A stretch of 64,000 nucleotides of DNA from Heterohyrax brucei (lineage: Eukaryota > Chordata > Mammalia > Hyracoidea > Procaviidae): the NCBI GenBank assembly GCA_028571685.1, contig CM053144.1:101896171-101960170 (forward strand), given 5' to 3'. Under the pieces are notes generated by a model that saw nothing but the letters and a program-made list of their open reading frames with translations, was not told the origin of the DNA and did not search any database. Of the stretch, positions 54,241-64,000 are shown one piece after another. Position 1 is the first letter of the stretch. Every line of letters begins with the position of its first letter. A program made the translations under genes and the position numbers.

Positions 54241-56134
54241 GTTGTTGTTCCGTGCTGTAGTTGGTTCTGACTCACAGCAACCCTGCGCATAACAGAATGA
54301 AACACTGTCCAGTCCTGCCCCATACCCACAATCATTTTTATGCTTAAGCCCATCATTGCAATCATTGTATCAATCCATCTTGTCAAGAGTCACCCTCATC
54401 TGTACAGACCTTCTGCTCTACCAAGCATGATTTCTTTCCCCAGGGATTGAGCCCTCCTGACACCATGTCCAAGGTACATGAGATGTCGTCTCACTGCCTT
54501 TGCTTCCAAGGAGCACTCTGGTTGTAATTCCTCTGGAATAGACCTGTTTGTTCTTTTGGCATTCCACTCAGTATTCTTCTACAACACCACAATTCGAAAG
54601 CATCAATTTTTCTTCTGTCTTCCTTATTCAGTGTCCAGCTTTCACATGCACATGATGCAAATGAAAATATCATGGCTTGGGTCAAGCATATTTAAGTCTT
54701 CAAGTTGACATCTTTACTTTTAAACATCTTAAAGAGGTCCTTTGTAGCAGATTTTCTTAATTTCTTAACTGCTGTTTCCATGGGCATTGATTGTGGACAC
54801 AAGTAAAATTAAATCCTGGACAATCTTAATCCTTTCTCCATTTATCATGATACAGCTTACTAGTCCAGTTGTGAGGATTTTTGTTTTCTTGATGTTGAGG
54901 TGCAACTCATATTGAGGGCTGTGATCTTTGATCTTCATCAGTGTTTCAAATCCTCTTCACTCCCATCAAGCAGGCTGTGTCATCTGTGAAACTTAGGTTG
55001 TTAATGAGTTTTCCTCCAATCCCAATGCCTCATTCTTCATACAGTGCAGCATTTCAGATTATCTACCTGGTGTACTGATCAAAAAGGTATGGTGAAAGCA
55101 TACAACCCTATACGTATCTTTCCTGACTTTAAACCATGCAGTCTTCCCTTGCACTGTTCCCACGACTATCTCTTGATCCATATACAGATTCTTAACGATC
55201 TCAGCTGTCCTAGAATTTCCATTTCTTGTAATGTTATCCACAATTTGTTATGATCTACACAGTTGAATGCCTTTGCATAGTCAATAAAACACAGGTAAAC
55301 ATCTTTCTAGATTATCTGCTTTCAGCCAAGATCCACCTGACATCAGCACTGATATTCCTGGTTCTACATCCTCTACTGAATCTGACTTGAATTTCTGACA
55401 GTTCCTGTCCATATACTGTTGCAGTTCATTTTGAATGATCATGAGCAAAATTTTACTTGCAAGTGATATCAATTATATTTTTCAATAATGGCCACATTCA
55501 GTTGAGACACCTTTCTTGGAACTAGGCATAAATGTGGATGTCTTCCAGTTGGTTGGCAAGGTAGATGTCTTTCACATTTCTCGGCCTAGACAAGTGAGCA
55601 CTTCCAATGCTGCTTTCATTTGTTGATACATCTCAGTTGATATTCCATCAATTCCTGAAGCCTTGTTTTTTGAAAATGTCTTCAATGCAGCTTCAACTTC
55701 TTCCTTTGGTACCATCAGTTCCTCATCATATGCGGCCCCTTGAAATGGCTGAACACTGAGCAGCCTCTCTGCATTCCTTCCATCCTTTCTTAACGCTTCC
55801 AGAGTCATTTAATATTTTCCCTGTAGAATCCTTCACTACTGCAACTCACAGCTTGAATTTTTCTTTCATTTGTTTCAGTTCGAGAAACACTGAACATGTT
55901 GCCACCTTTCGGTTTTCTACTTTCAGCTGTTTGCACGTGTCATTACTTTATTTTGTCTTCTCAAGCCACCCTTTGAGATCTTCAATTCTTTTACTTTGTC
56001 ATTCCTTCATTTTGCTTTAGGTACTCGATGTTCAAGACCAAGTTTCAGAATCTCTTCTGACATCCAATTTAATCTTTTCTTTCTTTCCCGTCTTTTCAAT
56101 GACCTCTTGTTTACTTCACGACCTCTTGCTTTCT
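54241..56134 (-). repeat. RTE1-type LINE with clean TSD, 1.9 kb
   Basis: Reverse RTE1 from its 3' terminus (GTTGTTGTTCCGTGCTGTAG) back through the RT domain to GACCTCTTGCTTTCT, where it is 5'-truncated. The 12-bp target duplication GCATGAGCAACT is perfect at 54229-54240 and 56135-56146. RT-region frames at 55281-55472 and 55572-55808 (KNKASGIDGISTEMYQQ) survive in pieces. The CATGACCTCTTG word is locally doubled near 56100-56130. Identical TSDs suggest it is one of the younger copies. Confidence 0.95.
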
Positions 56135-56230
56135 GCATGAGCAACTAGAAGACAAAATTTCCACAGTCTAGTAAGGAGAAGGCTGAAAGAAGTATATTCA
56201 GAGAAGGATACCAGGGTCCCGACTTTGGAT

Positions 56231-57336
56231 ATGTTATGTTCATTATAAAAAAATTTATTGAGGATATTGTTTATTACATGACACAGTGTACACTAACAGA
56301 GTCCTCCTGCTAATTTTTTCTCACTTCACTGTTAAATAAACTTTGCTTCTGCTGAAAGGCTGCCACTCTCTAATTCAGAGAACTGTTAACTTATTATGTT
56401 GCTTTTTTAATCCAGAGTTAAATGTGAAATCCGTCAGCAATTGTGTTACTCTTGATGGATGGCATATTTGTATTTTCCTTCCCTTTAATCTGGCTTCTAT
56501 TCAAATTTTGTCATTTATTTTTACTTATCTGTAATATAAACTATGCTAAATTATTTTTAAATTAAAGGGGGGCATAAGTAAGTAAATCAATTTTGTCTCA
56601 TAGCAAAATATATTATTTATGATCGTTAATAAAATGGATAATCCCTCTATTACCGCACCGTGTCAAACTCTGCTTGAAAATTTACTTTCCTATTAGTGTA
56701 GTGGTTACATTGGATAAATGTAGATGTAGTTACAGAAATTACAAACCAGAATGTCCCCGAAGTTTCTTAAATAAATTGGGCAAAAGTTTCAACCAGACAC
56801 AACAAAGGAAAGCTGGAATTCAATGAATATAAACACCAAATAACACAGTTTATTTCCCAATAAAGCAATCTGAAGATGAGATGGACTGCCCTATCCCAGA
56901 AAGCATTTTTCTCACGGTATCATTTATGCTGTTCTAGATGCAGTATTTTTGGGTGGACATACAGGAAACAGAACATGTCTAGGTGCTCCTCGCCAACAGA
57001 CACTGCTCCATAGCTCTGGCTCTAACCATCCCAGCGGTAGAAAAACATTACTGGACTATATTAGAAATGCTCAGGGTGAGAGGCTTCACACCTAAATCTC
57101 TCCCTCATGCCTTCCACATTCCCATTTGCCCAGTCACAATGAAAGATAAGCATTAGTCACACTTGCTGTTCACTCTGTCCATCCACACCACCATGCCAGA
57201 ATATTTGCTGCACCTAGTTCTCTTTTGTGACATTTTATGTTTTGGCTTTTATTCATTATGTAGAGTAATAAAAAAACATCTACAATACGCAAAGACACTT
57301 AAACCCTATATATAAAGAAAGCACGGGAAGATTGTA
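56231..57336. other. Unassigned non-coding stretch
   Basis: About 1.1 kb without a recognised family or gene. The base composition is AT-rich at 56500-56800 and more mixed at 56880-57230. Confidence 0.45.
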
Positions 57337-57797
57337 TGTTTGTGTCCTATAGCTGCTACAACAAATTATCCCAAACTTGGTGGCTTAAAGCAACAATAAC
57401 TTTTTTTCTCCCAGCTTGGGAAGCCAGAAGTCAAAAAACCAGGGTGTCGGCAGCATCACTCCCTTTGAAGACTCTAGGGAAGTATTTATCCCGTTCATTT
57501 TGTAGCTGCAAGTAGTGACTGGCTGTCACATGGCCTGTGGTCATGTTACCTCAGTCTTTGCCTTTGCCTGCATAATGCCTTCTCCTTGGCAGTCTTCTCC
57601 TTATATCTCTTATAAGGACACTTTGTCTTAAATTTAGGGTGCACCTACATCACCCAGGATGATCTCCTCTTCTAAAGATTGTTAGCCTTAATTACATCTC
57701 CAAAGATCCTTTCTCCAGATAAAGTAACATTAACAGGTTCCAGGGACTGGGACACGGAAATCAGAATGGTGGGGGTCAGCTAACATTCAGCCCAGTA
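57337..57797 (-). repeat. MLT1-like LTR (fossil)
   Basis: Reverse-strand MaLR LTR: TGTCCTATAGCTGCTACAAC, CTTGGTGGCTTAAAGCAAC, CCAGAAGTCAAAAAACCAGG, CACATGGCCTGTGG, CTTATAAGGACACTTTGTC, GGGGGTCAGCTAACATTCAG then CCCAGTATA. Nearly full length, solo, old. Confidence 0.82.
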
Positions 57798-58738
57798 TAA
57801 AAAGTATAAACCACATTAAAATTGTCACATGATTCTACATGAGCTCAACTCATTGTGATTCAGCTGCAGATCAGGCAATTAATACCAATTCTAGCTCCAC
57901 TGCAAGCAAGTCATGCTGCTCATCTTATAGACAAGGTACAATTTGTAACCTTTTATTTCCATAATTGCTGAATCATGTACAGTATTCATTTTTTTTATTA
58001 TTTTAGGGGTTATACTTATTTAAGCAGGCACGGTTACACAGTAGACAGACCAGAATCTTTTCTGAGGTTTTGAATGTGCTGGCAAAGACTCAAGGGAGAA
58101 ATTTCAGAAAAGGACTTGAATCATTTAAAGAATTAAGCAACACCATATAAGGTCACAGAACAGAGAGTAACTAGACCACCAGTGTCTTTAATTTTCTGAG
58201 GGTGGAAACTGTAATGACTCATTCACACCAAGAGGGGCTGCAGCGCCTAATATCCATAACATCCATTCAGAGCTCAAATTGCAGCCGTGCCCACAGAGGC
58301 AAGGAGTGGGAAACAAAGGAAGGGAGAGAGATGAGCTTTGGGCTGCTCTTGAAGGAGGATATTCAGGACTAAACAACCCATAAACTGCTTGGCTAAACTC
58401 AGACACATCTAGACCTGTGTTGGGACTGAATCAGAAAACTACCATCTGTAAAACTTCATCCTTCTCCATGGTTTTGCTGCCCCCACCCTCCTTAGTTCTA
58501 TGGAGGACATTTCCTCATAAAAAGCTAAAAAGTTACAGATGTTACATAAATGTTCACTTAGAAGATGATTATCCACTTTACAAAAGAATTTTTGCTTTAA
58601 CCAAAAAGGTCATAGCGTTTTTTTTTTTTTTTTAAGGATGGCATTCTTTACATACCTGAAATACAATGTTATATTTCTGTTTCCAATAGGAAACACTACA
58701 CTCTGACCAGGATGATTTACTATGCAAAATATCTGCAG
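57798..58738. other. Unassigned non-coding stretch
   Basis: No gene recognised. There are MIR-like hints at 57880-57960 (CATCTTATAGACAAGGTAC) and 58150-58170, too weak to call. A T-run lies at 58618-58634. Confidence 0.4.
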
Positions 58739-58876
58739 AACAAGATTAATTAGTCATTAGCTAACCAAAGGGCTGAAAGTTTGAATCTACCAATCACTCC
58801 TTTGAAGCCCTATGGGACAACTCGATTCTTTCCTATAGGATCACTATAAGATGAAACTGACTCAAGATTTTTTGGG
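58739..58876 (+). repeat. AfroSINE, decayed
   Basis: CATTAGCTAACCAAAGGGCTG, TGGGACAACTCGATTCTTTCC, TATAGGATCACTATAAGATG, GACTCAAGATTTTTTGGG; forward, head missing, more divergent than most copies. Confidence 0.78.
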
Positions 58877-58904
58877 AAAAAAAAAGGTCTACTTAGATTA
58901 TGCT

Positions 58905-59185
58905 TGATGCTATTATGCACTTGGCTTGGCTATGCTAGATGCTGGGGGAGATTCAAAAGGATACGATCTTCCTTCCCTTAAACAATTTAAAGTTTAACAA
59001 AGCCTAAAGTTTTGTTAGAAATGCACATGAAGTAGCAACAAACACTACAAATAGAATTTATTTTAAGTTTTGCGATGCAGTCTGCAAGAGCTTTAGAACT
59101 TTGCAAAAGCTTTAGGAGACTGAGAGCAATGAGGTTTAAAATGGTCTGAGGAGACTTTCTGGAGAAGACAGAAAACAAACAGGAC
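58905..59185 (-). repeat. Probable L2-like remnant
   Basis: CTATGCTAGATGCTGGGGGAG then AAAAGGATACGATCTTCCTTC resembles the reverse L2 3' region ('gtgctaggcgctggggatacaaag...ctccctgcc'). The following 59000-59180 keeps the loose order with AAAATGGTCTGAGGAGACTTTC. Decayed. Confidence 0.45.
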
Positions 59186-59189
59186 TGGA

Positions 59190-59245
59190 GAATTTCATAT
59201 GAACTGGAATTAACTGTATGGCAGTGGGTTAGGTTTGGTTTGGAG
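59190..59245 (+). repeat. AfroSINE 3' fragment
   Basis: TGAACTGGAATTAACTGTATG then GCAGTGGGTTAGGTTTGGTTTGG: the last 50 bp of an AfroSINE inside L2-like sequence. Confidence 0.75.
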
Positions 59246-59477
59246 AATTTCAACAGATGGAGAGAAGAAATGGGAGGTATGTTTAATCGGCAACAGAAGA
59301 ATAGAACCAAACAGGGAGAAGACAAAGTTGATACAGGATAAAGTTACCTTGGAATTTAAAGGTATAGACTTAACAAGACAGTCTGCAGACTGAAAAAGTG
59401 ACCTTCAGAATACAAGGCAGATCCTCAATACTGTGCCTCTTTTTAAATGATAGGTTGTATTTTTAGTAGATTTCTAT

Positions 59478-59632
59478 AAACCCGTGTGGTGCCATGGTTA
59501 AAAGCTACAGCTGTTAACCAAAGCTCAGCATTTCCAATCCACCAGGTGCTTGTTGGAAACCATTTGTGGCAGTTCTGCTTTGTCCTATATGATCACTGTA
59601 AATTGGAACTGACTCCACAGCAATGAGTTTCA
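59478..59632 (+). repeat. AfroSINE, short form
   Basis: AAACCCGTGTGGTGCCATGG, GCTGTTAACCAAAGCTCAGC, CTTTGTCCTATATGATCACTG, CACAGCAATGAGTTTC; complete, forward. Confidence 0.9.
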
Positions 59633-59653
59633 GCAGATTCCTAAGGAGATTTA

Positions 59654-59795
59654 GGAGCCCTAGTAGGACAACTTTTAAGAGCTAACCGAAAGGTCAGCCA
59701 TTTGAATCTATCAGCCACTCTCTGACAATCCTATGGGGCAGTTCTACTCTGCCCTACAGAGTCAGAATAAATTCAACAGCAATGAGTTTTCAAGT
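59654..59795 (+). repeat. AfroSINE, short form
   Basis: GGAGCCCTAGTAGGACAAC, GAGCTAACCGAAAGGTCAGC, ATGGGGCAGTTCTACTCTGC, TTCAACAGCAATGAGTTTTC; forward. It follows the previous copy by about 20 bp in the same orientation. Confidence 0.9.
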
Positions 59796-60774
59796 GGATT
59801 TAAGCAGTTTGTGACGACAAACCCCTCCACCTCGACTCACTCATCTAAACCTCCTCTGCCGTTCTGAAGACATGGAGGAGATGGATTGTTTAAAAGATGT
59901 TAATTGATAGGTATTAGTAGTGAAAAGGACAAGACTTCAACTATTGACTAAGCAGATGAAAAAACCAACAAAAAAAAAAAGCTTCACTTTTCACTAACTA
60001 CATTATTGCTTTCTGTTTTTCCACTAGCAACCAAATCAATTCTGGCAGCAGCTCACAGCGAGTGTCCTAGTGACAGTTCACCAAGATTAATTTTAAAGGT
60101 TTTTCATTACCTATGACATCAATTTAATAGTTATCTATGTTTTCCCCATTCCCTCGCAGCCCAAAGGGCCCTCTTTGACAGAAGAATTAAAAACAAAATC
60201 ACACCATTACATGTTCTTTCATTAAAAAGCCCTTTGATGCTAACCTGCTCTCAATGGTCAGGATAAAAAAGTAAATAAACATTTTGACCTGGAAGTCAGC
60301 AATACAAAAGCTAACCAAAACGCAGACAACTGGGAGTATGGCCACATAACCTGCTTACTCTGCCTCTCCAGCTCACCTGCACTCCTTTCCCTTTCTTTAC
60401 CTCACTTGAATATCCCCTTTTAAGTGGTCAGACCACTGCCAGTAAAGGCCAAGATGACCCAAATGAACCGGATATCCCTGACTGCTGACCTCACTAGAGG
60501 GTAGAAGGGAATACAGCAAAATACTTAAAAAAGCATCTCATCTTAAGGGCATTTAGTTCTCCCAGAAGAACAAAAGATTTGTATGACTCACTAGGACAAG
60601 GTTCAGACCTCCATTTTCCTGTCTGTAGCAAATGTAGTCAGAGGAAACCAGTTGGAGAACTAAACAACCAGATAGAATAGATTGTGATATTTTATCTAGC
60701 CAGGTAAGACTGTGAACGTTAATCAGTCCTGTTTTTCCTTCTATTTCTGAAATCTCCTACTCTTTCTAATTCCT
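59796..60774. other. Unassigned non-coding stretch
   Basis: About 1 kb without a recognised repeat or gene. The segment 60000-60300 has compact mixed sequence (CATTACCTATGACATCAATTT; CCCTCGCAGCCCAAAGGGCC) that could be conserved non-coding DNA, but this is not provable here. Confidence 0.4.
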
Positions 60775-60960
60775 GTAGTCCACAGCACAAAGAATCATCT
60801 GGGAAGCTTTACAAAGTGCTAGTGTTTGTAGACCACCCCATAACAGAAACAGGATTAGCACATCTCAGGATCTCTCTGGGTGGGACCCAGGAACACAGAG
60901 TTTTACAAACACTTCATGTGATTCCAAGATGTAACTAGCATCAAAAACCAGTGTATCACA
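60775..60960 (+). mobile_element. MER5A-like hAT remnant
   Basis: AAAGAATCATCTGGGAAGC, GTAGACCACCCCATAACAG, TCTGGGTGGGACCCAGGAAC, ACAAACACTTCATGTGATTC follow the order of the non-autonomous hAT-Charlie element MER5A (usual 'gaatcacctggggagc...ggtctggggtggggcct...caagctcccaggtgat'). No coding content. Confidence 0.6.
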
Positions 60961-61564
60961 AGCACTCATTTTGCCTACACGAAAAATCACTTGAGCTAAT
61001 CTGGAGGCTAAACAGGACAGTGATCTTGTTTTGTTGCTGGAGTATCTGGGAAATGATGCCTGAGGTTACGATTAGAGCTAGAAAGTAAAGATTCAATTGA
61101 GTCCGGTTATAATACCCGGATGTCCATCCAAGCTGAATGAACCATTGTTTTGCCTGCACTTGTTAGTTAGCATTCTACTCTAATGAAGAACTTTCTAAAT
61201 CTTCTATATTTATCGATTTGTTACTAGTCTGAACTCATGGTTTGTTTATTCAGTGGTTTATAATACAGTACTATCTTATTAATTCTGATGCTCAAGTTGT
61301 CCTAGATTTGGCCAGTGGGAATTCCTCCCAAACTAACTCCTGTGTCTTCTTGACAGACTCTCATTATTCTGTGCCAAGCACTTTCTTGTTTTTGCCTACA
61401 ACAAGATGTCCCACTCATCTTGTATCCCCCTTGCCCCAACCCTGGAATTAGCCATTTCTCAAAGCAGCCTGGAGGGGATCTTTTTAGTGTAGAGTGGTAT
61501 TCAGACACCTAGACCTGATCTCTACCTTTATTTACTGCAACTGGGGTGTCACTGCTTCTAAGTC
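60961..61564. other. Unassigned non-coding stretch
   Basis: No gene or repeat recognised; frames at 60956-61159 and 61242-61451 are short and unremarkable. Confidence 0.45.
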
Positions 61565-61784
61565 TTTTCTACATCTTTTGAAATGATCACATGATTCTTC
61601 TCCTTTCTTTTCCTATGATGAACTACAGCTTTTGACTTTAAATTCTTAAACTCTTGCATTCCTTAGAGGGGTAAAAATTAAAAAAAAAAAAAAATCGATC
61701 ATGATATATTCTTATAGATGGTTAATTCTATTTGCAGATATTTTTGGAAAAAAAGGTTTGCCTTTATATTTATGAGGTATTAAA

Positions 61785-61940
61785 AAAAAAAAAGCCCGTT
61801 GCCATCAGCTCCAACTCATAGCGACCCTATACAGAGTAGGACTGTCCAATGGAGTTTCCAAGGAGTGCTGGCAGATTTGAACCACTGACCTTTTTGTTAG
61901 CAGCTGTAGCACTTAACTACTATGCGACCAAGGTTTCTTT
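61785..61940 (-). repeat. AfroSINE, short form, in L1
   Basis: CCCGTTGCCATCAGCTCC, ATAGCGACCCTATACAGAG, TGACCTTTTTGTTAGCAGC, GCGACCAAGGTTTC; reverse, complete, with a poly(A) of 12 to its left. Confidence 0.92.
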
Positions 61941-62283
61941 ATCAGGTATATTGTACTGTAATTTTCTTCACTTGTCAAGTCTTTGTCTGCTTTAGGTATC
62001 AGGGTAATACTGATCTCATAGAATGATTTAGAAATTGTTCCTTTATTGCTATTTTCTGAAAGAGTTTAGGTAAAATTGGTAATATTTATCTTTAAAATGA
62101 CTAAGCCATATAGGTGTAAAGTTGGCTTTGTGAGTTTTTTAATAATTAATTCAATTTCTTTTTAAAAATATCAAACTATTCATATTTTTTATTTCTTCCC
62201 ATAGAGTTTTGACAATTTACTTTTTTTTCAAATGTGTGCATTTCACCTAAGTTATCAAATATTACTAGCCTGAAGTTGTTTAT

Positions 62284-62492
62284 AAGGAGCCCTCATCCTG
62301 CAGTATTTAAGCAGTCAGTGGTTTGCCAAAAGGTTGGTTATTTCAACACACCCAGTGGCTCTTAGGGAAAAAGACTTGGCATTCTGCTTCTGTAAAGATT
62401 ACAGCCAAGAAAATCCTATGGGACAGTTCTACCCTGTTACATGGAGTCATTATGAGTCAGCATCAACTTGATGGCACCCAAAAACAACAAGG
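62284..62492 (+). repeat. AfroSINE, long form, in L1
   Basis: Forward, about 209 bp: AGGAGCCCTCATCCTGCAG, GCCAAAAGGTTGGTTATTTC, then the long-form module TTCTGCTTCTGTAAAGATTACAGC, then TATGGGACAGTTCTACCCTG and GATGGCACCCAAAAACAACA. Its very end (GGCACC...AACAACA) equals the RTE1 terminus, instead of the ATGGGTTTGG end seen in short copies. Confidence 0.88.
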
Positions 62493-62610
62493 TTGTTCAT
62501 AATATTTCTTATTAGTTATTATGAGCCTCTCAAGAATTTTTACAGCTCTTATAAATCTTTAACATATCAGTTGTAATTAGCATATGGTGAAGTAATTTAT
62601 ATATATGTTA

Positions 62611-63873
62611 CATTCATCTCCACACTTACATTGCAGTCTTCCTAAGAGATAGGACTATTTCTTTACCCAGTGTCAATGGTTGGCTAAGTCAAGGCTAAGG
62701 GAAAAGGCAAAAGTGTTAACTTAAGATGAGACAGGGAGTCACCTATACTTTAGAACCCTCAATCCATCAATATGAAACAAAGGAGAAAAAGAAAACAGAC
62801 AAGTAAAATTTGGAACCGACCCTTGAAAGGTGTTTGCTGATATAACAAATAATGCATGACCAACATCTAAACAAAAGAAGTAAGATGGACAGAGATATAG
62901 AGGCATGAAAGAGGCTGGTATATAAGATGTGAAAATATGGTGTCAGCAATGGCAGAGCAAGCATCTAGGAAATACTTCTGGCATAGATAAAACACAGATC
63001 TAAATTCAGCTTGCAGTCTGTAGGTCTCCAAGGATACTAACCCAAAGACAGATCTCTCATCACACCATTGAAGTCTACCTAGTGGTAGCTTTGAATCACC
63101 CCTTTGTTAACAGCTTGAGAAGCATGCCAGCACTATCATCAATATTTTCAATAATATTATTTTTGTAACCATCTGGTTCCTTTCAAACAGGAGTTTATTT
63201 TATCTGGAACTTTTCTTCTACCAAACGCTTATTTTCATATTTGTTACTCTATGTAGCTGTGATCACCTATCTTTTATTTCCCCCCCACCATGGAGTTCAC
63301 TAACATAGCATCAAAATATCTACAATAAAGCATTATTAATTCTGAACATTCCTTAACCAATCACATCAGAGGTAGAAAGAATCTTTAGGAGGACTAGGAC
63401 TTTTCAGACTTTGCTCAAAGTTTTCCGTCTCTCTACAATAACAACTGACCAAAAGATGCCAGGGATAACATTGGGACCTAGAATAGTTTAGAAGGTCATG
63501 ATAACTGTTTTGTACTTTCTTATCTTCCTTTCTGCTTTTCCTCTGTATTTTTCTTACCCTGTGTGACAGAAGGAGTGAGTCATTGTCTCATTTTCTAGAA
63601 ATCAATGAATCAGTTGATTACTGAAATTTCTGAGGGTAATCCTTGAGTTTCACAGTAATGTACACTAACCCAAGTGGAGAAAGTTACTGAAGTCCCCTGG
63701 CTAAGGACTCTAGAGCTGGATGCCAACACAGCTGCATCAGTTTCCAACTTCTCTTTCCTGATGGCCCCCTGGAGGTCAAGTGTTAAGTCCACAGTGCCTA
63801 TGTGATGGTGACAGAATATCAGGTGCTCACGAGTTGAACCTCACCTGATTGGTGAGATATCCGTGTTCTAATA
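62611..63873. other. Unassigned non-coding stretch
   Basis: About 1.26 kb without a recognised gene or repeat; a C8 run near 63281 is the only simple sequence. Confidence 0.45.
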
Positions 63874-63941
63874 AACATTCAACAATGAAGCATGCAACCC
63901 TTTCTCTAGGATGAGTTTGCGAACTTAATAGGCAGTCCTTG
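63874..63941 (+). mobile_element. Mariner right-end fragment
   Basis: AACAATGAAGCATGCAACCC, TTTCTCTAGGATGAGTTTGC, GAACTTAATAGGCAGTCC then TTG|TA matches the last 70 bp of the 49.1-kb mariner (GTGAAGTATGTAGCACC, TTTTCTAGGATGAGTTC, CAAACTTAATTGTCAGG). A TA follows at 63942-63943. The left side of the element is missing. Confidence 0.82.
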
Positions 63942-64000
63942 TACTTGCAAAATATTTTCTGTCAAATGTTTGGGCCATTCATTTTCCTCCTCTGCTTAAA

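Larger units (their letters stand above)
53385..56230 (-). repeat. L2 LINE hosting AfroSINE and RTE1
   Basis: L2 in reverse: TTTTGGTGGTACAGCAGTAAAC, TGCAGCTGATATTCTAGTG, CAAGACCTGGAAGAAGTGTG, AGTCAATGTGGCTAGAAG. After the AfroSINE comes AATCAAGACTAGAGATGGGTG then ATATTTTGGAGGTAAAGC, and after the RTE1 a short continuation to about 56230. All these words fall in L2 order, so it is one ancient element interrupted twice. Confidence 0.72.
61565..62610 (-). repeat. Old L1 ORF2 fragment, split by two SINEs
   Basis: Reverse old L1: ATCTTTTGAAATGATCACATG, TCTTGCATTCCTTAGAGG, ATCATGATATATTCTTATAG. After one AfroSINE: GTACTGTAATTTTCTTCAC, GGTATCAGGGTAATACTGATC, TTTCTTCCCATAGAGTTTT. After a second AfroSINE: GTTGTTCATAATATTTCTTA. 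All follow the ORF2 RT region in reverse order, so it is one L1 interrupted at 61785 and 62284. Confidence 0.8.

Noticed and set aside
1-64000. A previously undescribed coding or defence-like system
   Set aside because: Every coherent protein motif found belongs to L1, RTE, mariner or ERV-L-class elements; nothing else has a consistent multi-gene layout.

Overview
The window is mammalian nuclear DNA of an afrotherian, most likely a paenungulate (elephant, hyrax or sea cow). The evidence is the interspersed repeats. About twenty tRNA-derived SINEs of the AfroSINE type share the frame AAACCCTGGTGG...GTCAGCAGTTC...CTATAGGGTCGCTATGAGTC. Nine RTE-clade LINEs (elephant RTE1 type) end in the same 3' sequence as those SINEs. 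Most AfroSINEs here are a short form lacking a block of roughly 45 bp that three long copies keep; a 45-bp internal deletion is the known mark of the hyrax/sirenian/proboscidean (HSP) subfamily. No host protein-coding exon, rRNA, tRNA gene or CRISPR array could be supported. The DNA reads as intergenic or deep-intronic sequence, and nearly all longer reading frames lie in dead transposable elements.

Layout. 1-8.1 kb: an L1 3'UTR cut by the window edge, microsatellites, two RTE1 3' fragments, and L2 and AfroSINE remnants. 8.1-13.5 kb: a MaLR-like LTR split by a 4.9-kb L1 that carries a decayed whole ORF2. 13.5-18 kb: mostly unassigned, with one RTE1 and one CR1/L3 fragment. 18-21.6 kb: two adjacent AfroSINEs, then a nearly full-length RTE1 that itself holds a 125-bp L1 tail. 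21.7-24.9 kb: stacked reverse-strand L1 pieces. 26.0-28.3 kb: a long AfroSINE, then an L1 that keeps its 5' and 3' ends and its target-site duplication (TSD) but lost most of its body; a palindromic mariner sits inside it. 28.3-31.4 kb: the longest stretch without recognisable repeats. 31.4-39.8 kb: an LTR, L2 pieces, a 2.8-kb RTE1, an 80-bp tandem duplication, older L1s and L2. 39.8-51.0 kb: a reverse-strand ERV-L-class fossil with both LTRs, invaded by a solo LTR, AfroSINEs, RTE1, a 2.9-kb L1 and a mariner. 51-56.2 kb: L2 and L1 remnants, including an L2 that holds an AfroSINE and a 1.9-kb RTE1 with a clean 12-bp TSD. 56.2-64 kb: sparser, with an MLT1-like LTR, AfroSINEs, a MER5A-like hAT remnant, an old L1 split by two AfroSINEs, and a mariner end.

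How the parts relate. Nesting gives a relative history. L2 and CR1/L3 are oldest. Old L1s and MLT1/ERV-L fossils follow. RTE1 and AfroSINEs come next and were probably co-mobilised through their shared 3' end. Lineage L1s with two different 3'UTR types and the mariner are among the youngest. One mariner sits exactly at a TA inside an AfroSINE, so that mariner jumped after the SINE. I saw no exciting new coding system. The most unusual items are the fold-back mariner, the internally deleted L1 with intact ends, and the multi-layer ERV-L fossil.
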